Notes under the pieces: model-generated
The model's input: the letters and a program-made list of their open reading frames with translations, nothing else
Told to the model about the DNA's origin: nothing
Databases searched by the model: none
Program-made: the position numbers and the translations under genes
Assembly: GCF_024723825.1 (NCBI RefSeq)
Contig: NZ_JANQBQ010000001.1
Span: 1,054,001-1,118,000, forward strand
DNA: 64,000 bases
Source: Romboutsia lituseburensis
GTDB lineage: Bacteria; Bacillota; Clostridia; Peptostreptococcales; Peptostreptococcaceae
Direction: 5' to 3'
Shown: positions 28,981 through 36,649 of the stretch, piece by piece
How positions within the stretch are numbered: the first letter of the stretch is position 1
Layout: the number at the start of each line of letters is the position of its first letter

Positions 28981-29895
28981 TTATAAACTTAAAGTAATAT
29001 ATCCATTACCTTGAAGCCTTCTTGATAACTTCAATGCTTTTGTAAATTTAATGAGCTGAGCATAGTATTCTGATTCAGTCATATTTCTCTCAAACTCTTT
29101 ATTTGCCCATTCTATAATTATTGCTAAAGCACCTGATACATGCGGAGTTGCCATACTGGTTCCACTTAATGTCGCGTATCCTTGATTTTTATATGTTGAC
29201 AAAATATTAACTCCTGGAGCAACTAAGTCTACATATAAATTAGAGTTACTAAATGGAGCAATTCCTTTATTTGAATCTATTGCACCGACCTCTATTACTT
29301 CATCATATGCACCTGGATAATCTAACTCATCAGTTTTTGCATTACCCTTATCACCTCTATTACCAGCTGCACATACAACTAATATATTATTATTAACTGC
29401 ATTTAAAATTACATCATGTAATTCTTTTGTATTTTGAGGTCCTCCAAGTGACATAGATATTATATTTGCTTTTTTAGATACTGCATAGTTAATGGCGCTT
29501 ATAATCCACTGCATTTTTCCTGATCCACTTTTATCCAGAGCCTTTAATATTAACAAGTTAGCTCCTGGTGCAACACCTGTTATCCCAACTGGTGTTGTAT
29601 TTGCAGCTATTGTTCCCGCAACATGAGTTCCATGTCCTTGATAATCCTCGAATATATCTGGATTTGAATTATCATCTGAAGTAAAATTTCTACCTCCTAT
29701 AATTCTACCCTCTAGTGCAGGATGTTTTGTATCACATCCAGTATCTATAATTGCAACAACAACTCCTTTTCCTGTATATCCCTTCTTCCAAGCTTCTGTC
29801 GCATTTAACATTGTAACTCCATATGGAATTGTATAATCTAATTTATTAACTTCGCTTTCTACTGTAAACGGTGTTAAATTTAAATTTTCATTCAT
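28981..29895 (-). CDS. Subtilisin-like serine protease (S8), probably intracellular
   Basis: A 304-residue peptidase without a signal peptide. The catalytic triad is clear: Asp in VVAIIDTGCDTKHP (about 45-58), His in YQGHGTHVAGT (about 84-94) and Ser in LSGTSMATPHVSGA (about 241-254), with the oxyanion Asn in CAAGNRGD (about 175-182). The absence of a leader and the short N-terminal extension match the IspA-type intracellular subtilisins, in which the N-terminal residues act as a propeptide. It ends close after the catalytic domain. The ATG at 29895 follows GGGTGA. A weak sigma-K-like promoter lies upstream, so a role in sporulation or germination is possible but unproven. Confidence 0.9.
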   Translation of the reverse strand: MNENLNLTPFTVESEVNKLDYTIPYGVTMLNATEAWKKGYTGKGVVVAIIDTGCDTKHPALEGRIIGGRNFTSDDNSNPDIFEDYQGHGTHVAGTIAANTTPVGITGVAPGANLLILKALDKSGSGKMQWIISAINYAVSKKANIISMSLGGPQNTKELHDVILNAVNNNILVVCAAGNRGDKGNAKTDELDYPGAYDEVIEVGAIDSNKGIAPFSNSNLYVDLVAPGVNILSTYKNQGYATLSGTSMATPHVSGALAIIIEWANKEFERNMTESEYYAQLIKFTKALKLSRRLQGNGYITLSL

Positions 29896-29976
29896 AATGA
29901 ATCACCCTTTTATATAAAATTCATTACTTTTATATGAATATAAGTAATTAAAACTTTTAAACTTATATTTCATAAT

Positions 29977-30004
29977 TAGAATATGGATTTTATATATAAA
30001 AGGT
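29977..30004 (-). promoter_or_regulatory. Possible sigma-K-like promoter of subtilase gene
   Basis: On the minus strand AC, then 17 nt, then CATATTCTA (29977-29985) fits AC-N16/17-CATANNNTA. It lies about 80 nt before the start codon. A chance match cannot be excluded in this base composition. Confidence 0.35.
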
Positions 30005-30069
30005 TACATTTTTTGATATAAAGGCTACGTTTACACTACTCATCTTTATATTATATCTATTTTTAAATA

Positions 30070-31488
30070 TTACTTATTTTTATCTATAGCAAATTCACTT
30101 TCTAGATATTTGTCATTTAAAGAATTATTTTCAATATTTTTTTCTACTTTGATACTATAGCTTCTTATCTCATTGAATAATATTACAAACGTAATTAAAG
30201 TCGCTATAAAGTCTGATATTGGTTGGGCTAGCCATACTCCTTTTAATCCTAAAAATTTCGGAAGAATTAGTATAGCTGGTATAAGTAAAATTACTTGTCT
30301 AAGAAGGCTAAGTATCATTGCTATTTTAGCTTTTCCTATTGATTGTATAAAGTTACTTCCTGTTACTGAAATACCTATTATAGGCATCATAAGCAAGTAA
30401 ATTTTTATACCCTCAACAGAAATTCTCATAAGCTCTTTATCTTTATTAAACATTCTTATCATAATCTCAGGATATGTTTGAACTACTAAAGCCCCTATTG
30501 TTAAAATAATTGTTGCTACAGCTACAGACGATAAGTATGCTTTTTTTACTCTTTCATATTTTTTAGCTCCATAGTTAAATCCTATTATTGGTTGTGCTCC
30601 TTGGTTTATTCCAAATATAGGCATCAAGAATAGCATAGAAATTGATGAAATTGTAGCCATAGCCCCTATAGCTAAATCACCACCATAAGTTTTTAAAGCT
30701 TGATTAGATATAACTTGAACTAAACTAGCTGCAATCTGCATAGAAAATGGAGATATCCCTATTGCAAAAACTCCTAACATTAGCTTTCTATTCAATTTTA
30801 AGCTAGATTTTCTAAATTTTAAATTAGATTTTCCAGAAAGATAATATGCCATAGTAAGTATGGCCGTAACTGTCTGTGAAATAACTGTAGCTAAAGCTGC
30901 ACCCTTTATTTCCATATCAAATCCAAATATAAATATTGCATCTAGTATAATATTTGTCAAACATCCTACAATCATTATTCCAGCTGATATTTTAGGACTG
31001 CCATCAGCTCTTATTGAATGATTTAAAGAAAATGATAGTAAGTTAACAACTGTCCCTATAAAAATTATAGTTACATACGATTTTGCATAAACTAATGCTT
31101 TATCACTCGCACCAAATAAAATTAGTATTTTATCTAAATATAAAAGACCGATTATAGTTATTATTAATCCAATTAATACGGCTAGAGTCATTGCATTACC
31201 GATTAATTGTTCTGCTTCTTCTTTTTTACCTTGACCTAATTTTATAGATATATTAGTTGTTGTACCTATTCCTATTAACATGCCAAAAGCTAATATTATA
31301 GTTACGATCGGCATTGTTACACCAAGACCTGTTATAGCTAATGGCCCTACACCTGGGATATTTCCAATAAACATTCTGTCAACTACATTATATAAAGCAT
31401 TTACCATCATTCCTATTATGGCTGGTATTGAGTACTTTATAAGCAATTTGTATACAGATTCTGTTCCTAAAGTTTGTTGTGAACTCAT
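30070..31488 (-). CDS. MATE-family multidrug efflux transporter
   Basis: A 12-helix cation antiporter of 472 residues exporting drugs or toxic compounds. It shows the two-fold repeated MATE layout: helices 1-6 from PAIIGMMVNALYNVVDRMFIG (residues 16-36, start of which is the family block), then GINQGAQPIIGFNYGAKKYE (about 283-302) opening the second half. The NALYNVVDRMFIG and QGAQPIIGFNYGA pattern is that of the clostridial DinF/MepA-like subgroup. The ATG at 31488 follows AAAGGAGGAG. A promoter with two palindromic operators lies in front (31524-31577), so it is probably repressed by a MarR-like regulator encoded elsewhere. No terminator is evident behind it. Confidence 0.9.
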   Translation of the reverse strand: MSSQQTLGTESVYKLLIKYSIPAIIGMMVNALYNVVDRMFIGNIPGVGPLAITGLGVTMPIVTIILAFGMLIGIGTTTNISIKLGQGKKEEAEQLIGNAMTLAVLIGLIITIIGLLYLDKILILFGASDKALVYAKSYVTIIFIGTVVNLLSFSLNHSIRADGSPKISAGIMIVGCLTNIILDAIFIFGFDMEIKGAALATVISQTVTAILTMAYYLSGKSNLKFRKSSLKLNRKLMLGVFAIGISPFSMQIAASLVQVISNQALKTYGGDLAIGAMATISSISMLFLMPIFGINQGAQPIIGFNYGAKKYERVKKAYLSSVAVATIILTIGALVVQTYPEIMIRMFNKDKELMRISVEGIKIYLLMMPIIGISVTGSNFIQSIGKAKIAMILSLLRQVILLIPAILILPKFLGLKGVWLAQPISDFIATLITFVILFNEIRSYSIKVEKNIENNSLNDKYLESEFAIDKNK

Positions 31489-31523
31489 ATTTCTCCTCCT
31501 TTATTTAATATATTAATTATATA

Positions 31524-31577
31524 TTAGTTGTTTATGCGACTATCATCTTATGATATATTAGTTGTTTATGCAACTAA
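31524..31577 (-). promoter_or_regulatory. Promoter with twin palindromic operators for the MATE gene
   Basis: Two copies of TTAGTTG-TTTATG-CAACTAA lie 34 bp apart: an imperfect copy starting at 31524 and a perfect inverted repeat at 31558-31577. On the minus strand, TTGCAT (31568-31573) and TAAGAT (31545-31550) with 17-bp spacing form a promoter. Its -35 lies inside the perfect operator and its -10 lies between the two. The GTTG/CAAC palindrome is typical of MarR-family sites; the regulator is not in this window. Confidence 0.7.
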
Positions 31578-31579
31578 AT

Positions 31580-31855
31580 TCCCAAATTTATATCTTATTT
31601 TCACATTAATATCTAGCTCAATTTCTGTATATTTTTTAATAATATATAATACTAAAAATTCAGTTCCAAAATAACTTTCTATATCAATTTATACCTATAT
31701 TTAATTATATATTTTTTTAATGTACTTGAAAATATAAATACATTAATTAATTGCATATAAAATAATTAATAAATATAAATTTATTCTTTATAATTAATTA
31801 ACTTTTTACCGAGATCATTTTTTTAATATTAGATAAAACTTTGTTTTAAAATACT
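31580..31855. other. A+T-rich intergenic region, nothing recognised
   Basis: About 275 nt beyond the operator region with no open frame, stable hairpin or repeat that I can support. Confidence 0.5.
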
Positions 31856-31890
31856 AAACCCCAGTGTTTATATTTTCACTGGGGTTACTT
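31856..31890 (-). terminator. Intrinsic terminator after VanW gene
   Basis: A 10-bp perfect stem AACCCCAGTG/CACTGGGGTT overlaps the end of the gene; the T-tract on the minus strand is interrupted. Confidence 0.7.
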
Positions 31891-33117
31891 TACTTTATAG
31901 GTACTTTCAGATATTAATTCTTCTCTAATTTTTTTATTTTCTTCATTTAAATAAATTCTATATGTGTTTACATTAATTTTGTCTTTATTTAACTTTTCCT
32001 CTGTCCTTATATAAATTCTTTCCCTATCTTGATCGCATCCATAAATTTTAGTTGTTATAGCTCCGTTATTTACAATGTTTTTAATATATATAGGATGTGA
32101 GTAAGGATTTCTAAATTTAAAATCTGTGTATCCATATGATACTGCTGCATCTTTACCTCTTGGTGCATAATGAGATGTAAATGTATGATTATGAACTTCT
32201 TTTATATCCATTCCAGAAAGTAGCGCTGCATTATATATAGTTGTTGATACTTGACATACACCTCCACCTTCTCCATTTACATATTTTCCTCCAACTATTA
32301 CTTTAGCAGACTTATAACCATTGCTCCACGTTCTAGCTCCCGTAGCTTTATTATATGAAAAGATTTCGCCTGGCATAACAAGTAAATCACTCGTACTTTT
32401 ACCTGCAATATGTATATTGCTACCTCTAGATGATTGATCATAAAAACTAGTACTACATTGCCCTAATATTGAGTTTATAGACTTTACACTTTCTGTGGTT
32501 ATATTTGGTTTTATAATTTTTATAGGCAGTTCAATAGTTGATATACTTTTTTTGTCTATCATATTATATATAGTTTCTTTCAAATTAATAATATCCACTT
32601 CTATACCATCTTTAGATTTGGTTGTCTTAATTTCTGAGTTATCAGTTATTTTTATAGTAGCTTGAACTACTTCAATATCTATGTCATTACAAATTTCATC
32701 TAAAATTTTGCTTAATTTTGATTCATCGTAACTTCCATGCAATTTTATCGTATATGGATCTTTAAATGATAAATTAAACATCCTTTTTATATTTTCTACC
32801 TTATCATAGCCTCTTGTATATAAGTACGCTTTTTTTATAGATTTATCAATATTATAGTCTAAATTTATATCTTCAGGGGTTATATCCCATGTTTTATCAT
32901 TATATCTAATATGCATTACTTCTAAAGGGTATTTTTTAGATATAAGATGTTTAGCTTCATTAATAGTTAAGTGTCCTACATCTTGATTTTCTATATATAT
33001 TTTTCTAAAAATTTTTCCATCATCAATTTTAATAGGTTTATTCATTCCTAAACTAAATAAGCCTATTAAAAATATAAATGCTATTATGTATATTTTATTT
33101 ATTTTTCTATTTGTCAT
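31885..33117 (-). CDS. VanW family protein with YoaR-type peptidoglycan-binding region
   Basis: An extracytoplasmic, membrane-anchored protein of 410 residues. A signal or anchor helix occupies about 8-24. A putative peptidoglycan-binding region (about 35-205) shows two alpha/beta repeats, and the VanW domain lies at about 215-375, with the conserved GEIFSYNKATGART, YVNGEGGGVCQVSTTIYNAA and HNHTFTSHYAPRGKDAAVSYG stretches (each split by a few residues). VanW occurs in vancomycin-resistance operons but is widespread in Clostridia as a wall protein of unknown chemistry; by itself it does not indicate resistance. The ATG at 33117 follows AAGGAG. Single gene with a terminator. Confidence 0.9.
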   Translation of the reverse strand: MTNRKINKIYIIAFIFLIGLFSLGMNKPIKIDDGKIFRKIYIENQDVGHLTINEAKHLISKKYPLEVMHIRYNDKTWDITPEDINLDYNIDKSIKKAYLYTRGYDKVENIKRMFNLSFKDPYTIKLHGSYDESKLSKILDEICNDIDIEVVQATIKITDNSEIKTTKSKDGIEVDIINLKETIYNMIDKKSISTIELPIKIIKPNITTESVKSINSILGQCSTSFYDQSSRGSNIHIAGKSTSDLLVMPGEIFSYNKATGARTWSNGYKSAKVIVGGKYVNGEGGGVCQVSTTIYNAALLSGMDIKEVHNHTFTSHYAPRGKDAAVSYGYTDFKFRNPYSHPIYIKNIVNNGAITTKIYGCDQDRERIYIRTEEKLNKDKINVNTYRIYLNEENKKIREELISESTYKVK

Positions 33118-33282
33118 AACTTACTCCTTAAATATAGTTTATAAGTTTATATTTTCCGATATTTTTTTTTATATGCTACTGCTTTTTTATATCAAATTAA
33201 TAAGTAGTTAATAAATTTTAATTAGTTTTTTTAAATTTAAGTTAAAATTATTAGTTTTTACTTAAAAATATGTAAAAAATAC

Positions 33283-33310
33283 TACACATTCTTAAGTATT
33301 ATGGTATAAT
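33283..33310 (+). promoter_or_regulatory. Promoter of the group I intron / GNAT transcription unit
   Basis: A perfect -10 TATAAT at 33305-33310 is preceded, after 16 bp, by a weak -35 TACACA at 33283-33288. Transcription would begin near 33317, about 84 nt before the predicted 5' splice site. Confidence 0.6.
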
Positions 33311-33366
33311 AATTACACCTTAACTTAATAACTTAAACAAATAATTATAGCTTAATATTTTATTAA

Positions 33367-33400
33367 AGAGATCTATGATCTCTAATTTCGGAAAAGAGGT
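33367..33400 (+). promoter_or_regulatory. 5' exon hairpin and ribosome-binding site
   Basis: A 7-bp perfect hairpin (AGAGATC at 33367-33373, GATCTCT at 33377-33383) precedes the ribosome site AAAAGAGGT (33392-33400). The CTCT of the hairpin's right arm could instead pair with AGAG of the ribosome site, and GAGGT also forms the P1 helix of the intron. The exon therefore has at least three mutually exclusive pairings, an arrangement expected of a switch. This is inference from base complementarity only. Confidence 0.55.
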
Positions 33401-33770
33401 AACGATTTAAGCCTCGTATGTAGAGAAATCTGCATAGGACACAACTTGAATTGCAGATAATTCCTAAAGCCTAAGTGCCACAACGTAAAAGCGAATAGCT
33501 TTAAACGTGATGGAACGAAAGTAGAAAAAAGTCTTAGGATGGCATATGGTTAAACCCTAAGTGCTTGTACAATGGATGTTCATGCAGGGAAGTCCCGAAC
33601 AGGGAAACCTTCAACGACTAGAGAATTGTCTCGTACACTATAAGCTATTGATAGTGGAAGTAGGTTGCCCCTAACGAATAATGTCGAGGGTGAAGAAATA
33701 GTCTGCTCTCACATGAAAGTGTGAGAAGTTCATTAGAGAACTGCATAAGCTTAGCGAACTTATGTGAACG
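33401..33770 (+). ncRNA. Group I self-splicing intron (IA-type core) in the GNAT 5' leader
   Basis: The conserved core is readable. P1: GAGGT (33396-33400) pairs with GCCTC, giving the obligatory U-G pair at the 5' splice site after T33400. P2: ATGTAGA-GAAA-TCTGCAT. The P element is ACTTGAATTGCAGATAATTC. In P5, GCCTAAG pairs with CTTAGG, followed by GATGGCATATGG. The R element is CAACGACTAGAG and the S element GAAGAAATAGTCTG, with P7 formed by GACTA/TAGTC and P3 by GACA/TGTC. Three 3' hairpins follow (TCTCACA/TGTGAGA, AGTTC/GAACT, CATAAG/CTTATG). The terminal G is placed at 33770, where 3' exon AAAT can pair with ATTT of the guide (P10). The element is about 370 nt, with no internal endonuclease or transposase gene. 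Splice sites are predictions. Confidence 0.9.
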
Positions 33771-33772
33771 AA

Positions 33773-34378
33773 ATGGTGTCTATTTTGATAAAGAAAGTAA
33801 AATTATCTAAGTTTAATGGAGAGCTTTGTGAAAACTTATACGCTGATGTATGTTATATAACTGCATCAAAGTTTGAAGACATTACTAATTTATACAATAG
33901 GGTAAATGATGCGATGGAAAATAAAAACTGGCTTAAATTTCGCGATCAACTCTATTTAATGGATGTATTAGACAAGGGTGGATTTATAATAGGATGTTAT
34001 GTTGAAGAAACCTTAGTTGCATCAGCACTATGCGAATTGCCTAGTGGTGATTATTTAGATTATCTTTATGAAATGGGACTTACTGAAGAAGAAATAAATT
34101 CTAGTTATGTATCTGGTTATGTAATGGTAGACCCTCTTTACCGTGGCAATTCCCTTCATAAAATATTAATGGAAACTAGAATACAAGAATCTATCATTAG
34201 AGGTAAGAACCATATTGTAACTGCAATAGCTACTGAAAATATTTTTAGTCTAAAGACAGTTCTTAATTTAGGTTTTGAAATAAAACTACAAAAAGAAAAC
34301 CACTATGGTATAACAAGAAATATACTTATAAAGCAATTGGTTAATACATCAGAACAAGAAATAGAAATTACAGCTTAG
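33773..34378 (+). CDS. GNAT-family N-acetyltransferase, translation predicted to need intron splicing
   Basis: An acetyl-CoA-dependent acyltransferase of about 201 residues, cytoplasmic. The acetyl-CoA region is VSGYVMVDPLYRGNSLHKIL (motif A, about 120-140; R/Q-x-x-G is represented by YRGNSL), followed by TAIATENIFSLKTVLNLGFE (about 162-181). The N-terminal part ends in GCYVEETLVASALCELP. Acceptor unknown. The start is unusual: in the unspliced RNA no ribosome site precedes ATG 33773, GTG 33776 or the in-frame GTG 33764. Joining T33400 to A33771 places AAAAGAGGT 3 nt before the ATG and 6 nt before the GTG at 33776, so GTG may be the real start. Single gene with a terminator. Confidence 0.85.
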   Translation: MVSILIKKVKLSKFNGELCENLYADVCYITASKFEDITNLYNRVNDAMENKNWLKFRDQLYLMDVLDKGGFIIGCYVEETLVASALCELPSGDYLDYLYEMGLTEEEINSSYVSGYVMVDPLYRGNSLHKILMETRIQESIIRGKNHIVTAIATENIFSLKTVLNLGFEIKLQKENHYGITRNILIKQLVNTSEQEIEITA

Positions 34379-34388
34379 AAAGATAGAA

Positions 34389-34423
34389 TAAAGAGAGAGA
34401 TAATTTTATCTCTCTCTCTTTTA
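34389..34423 (+). terminator. Intrinsic terminator after GNAT gene
   Basis: A stem of about 13 bp, AAGAGAGAGATAA with its complement, ending in TTTT, 11 nt after the stop codon. Confidence 0.85.
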
Positions 34424-34698
34424 TTTGTTATAACAAAAGAATTTTTTATAACTCTAATTTTTATGTTTTATACAAATTTACTAGCTAATGTATTTTTCAT
34501 AATTACTTTAATAATGTATTTATGTTTTTTTATATATTGCACATAATATGCCATATAAGATAGGATAAATATCATCAAAAATATAAGATTAAATTTGTAT
34601 TAATATTCTTAATTATTAAGTATTTTTTACATTTAATTACATTTATCTTCAATATATTCTAAGCTTATTTACAATATTGTATTATTTACCATTTTTAT

Positions 34699-34728
34699 TT
34701 GACTTATATATATAAATTCTTTTATAAT
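34699..34728 (+). promoter_or_regulatory. Vegetative promoter of the MacAB-like operon
   Basis: TTGACT at 34699-34704 and TATAAT at 34723-34728 with 18-bp spacing. The predicted start near 34735 leaves a leader of about 28 nt with AAGGAGG. The sequence between the GNAT terminator and this promoter (34424-34698) shows nothing else recognisable. Confidence 0.75.
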
Positions 34729-34762
34729 TTAAGTCAGTATAAGTTTACACAAGGAGGAATTT

Positions 34763-35962
34763 ATGTCTTTTTTAGAAAAGTTCAAAAACAAAAAAGTAGC
34801 TATAGGTGTAGGTGTTTTTGTAATAGTTGCATTGGGCATTGGAATCTTTATTTATAATAAGAATAAAATAAATGGCGATGACATAAGCATGAATGAAAAT
34901 TATATCGAGACGTATACTATCGCTGATAACGAAAAGATTTTTATAAATGGTGTTATCACACCTACTAAAACACAGGATTTTAATCCTAATCAAGAAAATA
35001 TAAGTAAAGTAAATGTTACTAACGGAAAAGTTGTAAATGAAGGAGATCTTTTGTTCACTACGAAAAATCAAGATGCAATAGATCAAATCGATGATTTAAA
35101 ATCTCAAGTAAATACTCTAAAAAATCAGATAGATAAGCTAAAAAAAGCTAATAGCTCTAATGATTCAGGTATTAGTTCTGAAATAAGCGGATTAAATTCT
35201 GATGTTAGCAAATTAAACTCTCAAATATCTTCTTTAGAAAAGAAAGCATATTTAGAGACATATGCTCCTTTTGCTGGTAAAGTTTATTTAAATGAGACTT
35301 CTGAAGGACCTGAGCAATCTGCATTTATGACGATTGAAAGTAACGAGTATTATATGAAGGGACAAGCCAGTGAACAAGATTTACCAAAACTTCAAATAGA
35401 TGATCCTGTTGACGTTTTAGTATTCTCTAATAACAAAAAGTTAACAGGTAGAATAAGCTATATATCAGATAGACCATCTACTGCTACAAATGATATGAAT
35501 ATGGGTGGTCAAAGTAATTTATCTTACTATGATATAATAATATCTTTTGAAAACCAAGAAGAGTTAACTAATGGCTTCCACGTTCAAGCATCTATAGAAG
35601 TACGTGATTCAATAGTTAAAATACCAACATCTGCTGTATTAGAAAGTAAAAAGGATGATAAAACAGAAAACTATGTATTTGAAGATTTAAATGGAATACT
35701 TAAGAAAAGAGTTATTGAAATAAATGATCAAAATGATGAATTTACAACTGTAAAATCTGGACTTGACAAAAATATTTGTATAGTAAGATACCCTTCTGAA
35801 GATATGAAAGAAGGTGATCCTGTAAATACAGGAAATACTCCTAATAGTGAAGATGGAGCTGAAAATTCATCAGATGAAAAAGATAAAGCCACTACTGAAG
35901 ATGGAGCTGAGCATTCATCAGATGAAAAAGATAAGGCACCTGCTGAAGAAGGAGCTGAGTAA
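34763..35962 (+). CDS. MacA-like efflux adaptor (membrane fusion protein) with acidic repeat tail
   Basis: A membrane-anchored extracytoplasmic adaptor of 399 residues, working with the ABC pair encoded next. One anchor helix is at about 12-30. The two halves of a lipoyl-like domain (about 60-95 and 170-190) flank a short coiled coil (about 100-165, IDQIDDLKSQVNTLKNQI). A beta-barrel region follows to about 345. The Gly/Ser-free tail from about 360 holds a 16-residue acidic repeat (EDGAENSSDEKDKATT, then EDGAEHSSDEKDKAPA, then EEGAE). The short coiled coil is normal for Gram-positive members, which need no outer-membrane partner. ATG at 34763 follows AAGGAGG. It likely exports a peptide or drug; substrate unknown. 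Confidence 0.88.
   Translation: MSFLEKFKNKKVAIGVGVFVIVALGIGIFIYNKNKINGDDISMNENYIETYTIADNEKIFINGVITPTKTQDFNPNQENISKVNVTNGKVVNEGDLLFTTKNQDAIDQIDDLKSQVNTLKNQIDKLKKANSSNDSGISSEISGLNSDVSKLNSQISSLEKKAYLETYAPFAGKVYLNETSEGPEQSAFMTIESNEYYMKGQASEQDLPKLQIDDPVDVLVFSNNKKLTGRISYISDRPSTATNDMNMGGQSNLSYYDIIISFENQEELTNGFHVQASIEVRDSIVKIPTSAVLESKKDDKTENYVFEDLNGILKKRVIEINDQNDEFTTVKSGLDKNICIVRYPSEDMKEGDPVNTGNTPNSEDGAENSSDEKDKATTEDGAEHSSDEKDKAPAEEGAE
35849..35959 (+). repeat. 48-bp tandem repeat inside adaptor gene
   Basis: Units at 35849-35896 and 35897-35944 are nearly identical, with a partial third unit (15 nt) before the stop codon. They encode an acidic 16-residue repeat. Copy number may vary between strains by slippage. 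Confidence 0.9.
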
Positions 35963-35965
35963 TTC

Positions 35966-36646
35966 TTGAGTAATATAATTAAACTAGAAAATGTTCAAAA
36001 ATTTTATAAAGTTGGTAAGGAACAGTTCCATGTGCTTAAATCTTTAAGCTTAGAAATAGAAGCTGGAGATTTTGTTATGATAATGGGTAAATCAGGAAGT
36101 GGTAAAACTACACTACTTAACAGTTTAGGTTTCCTTGATAAATTCGATGACGGAAAATACTTATTTAATGGCGAAGATGTTACAAATTTAAATGAAAATC
36201 AAAAATCTGAATTTAGAAATAAAAATATAGGTTTTATTTTTCAACAATTTAACTTAATAGAAACATTAGATGTATACCATAACATAGAATTACCTCTTAT
36301 TTATGAAGGTTTAATAAATAAAGTTGATAGAGAAAAAATAGTTTGTGAAAAATTAGAATCAGTTGGTCTACTCGATAAATTAAAAAATATGCCACTTCAA
36401 TTATCAGGTGGTCAACAACAACGTGTTGCTATAGCTCGTGCACTAGTTAATAGCCCTTCTCTTATTTTTGCAGATGAACCAACTGGTGCTTTAGATAGTG
36501 AAACTAGCAATGACATTATGGAGCTTTTAAAAAATTTAAATGAACAAGGAAAGACTATAATAATGGTTACTCATGATAATGATTTAGTAAAATATGCCAC
36601 TAAGGTTGTAAAACTAAAAGATGGTGTAGTTTCAATGGAGGTGTAG
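35966..36646 (+). CDS. ABC transporter ATP-binding protein (MacB/LolD type)
   Basis: The 226-residue nucleotide-binding subunit that powers the MacAB-like pump. Walker A is MGKSGSGKTTLLNS (about 40-53), the Q-loop is FIFQQFNLI (about 90-98), the signature is LQLSGGQQQRVAIARAL (about 141-157), Walker B is LIFADEPTGALDS (about 165-177) and the switch histidine is in MVTHDND (about 198). The initiation codon is TTG at 35966, 3 nt after the adaptor stop codon, with GGAG 11 nt upstream inside the adaptor's 3' end, so translation is probably coupled. The DEPTGALDS form is characteristic of this LolD/MacB branch. Confidence 0.93.
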   Translation: MSNIIKLENVQKFYKVGKEQFHVLKSLSLEIEAGDFVMIMGKSGSGKTTLLNSLGFLDKFDDGKYLFNGEDVTNLNENQKSEFRNKNIGFIFQQFNLIETLDVYHNIELPLIYEGLINKVDREKIVCEKLESVGLLDKLKNMPLQLSGGQQQRVAIARALVNSPSLIFADEPTGALDSETSNDIMELLKNLNEQGKTIIMVTHDNDLVKYATKVVKLKDGVVSMEV

Positions 36647-36649
36647 CCT

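Noticed and set aside
31885..33117. Vancomycin-resistance gene
   Set aside because: VanW alone is a common wall-associated domain; no vanH, vanA/B, vanX or regulator genes lie nearby.
33317..33400. c-di-GMP-II or c-di-GMP-I aptamer in front of the group I intron
   Set aside because: The conserved GGCACUUG/AGUGCAACCGACC-type pairing of class II and the GCAAACC/CGCAAAGCU pattern of class I are both absent, and the exon is only about 84 nt long.
33401..33770. IStron (intron fused to an IS605-type element)
   Set aside because: The element is only 370 nt, ends before the GNAT gene and contains no TnpA/TnpB-like frame.
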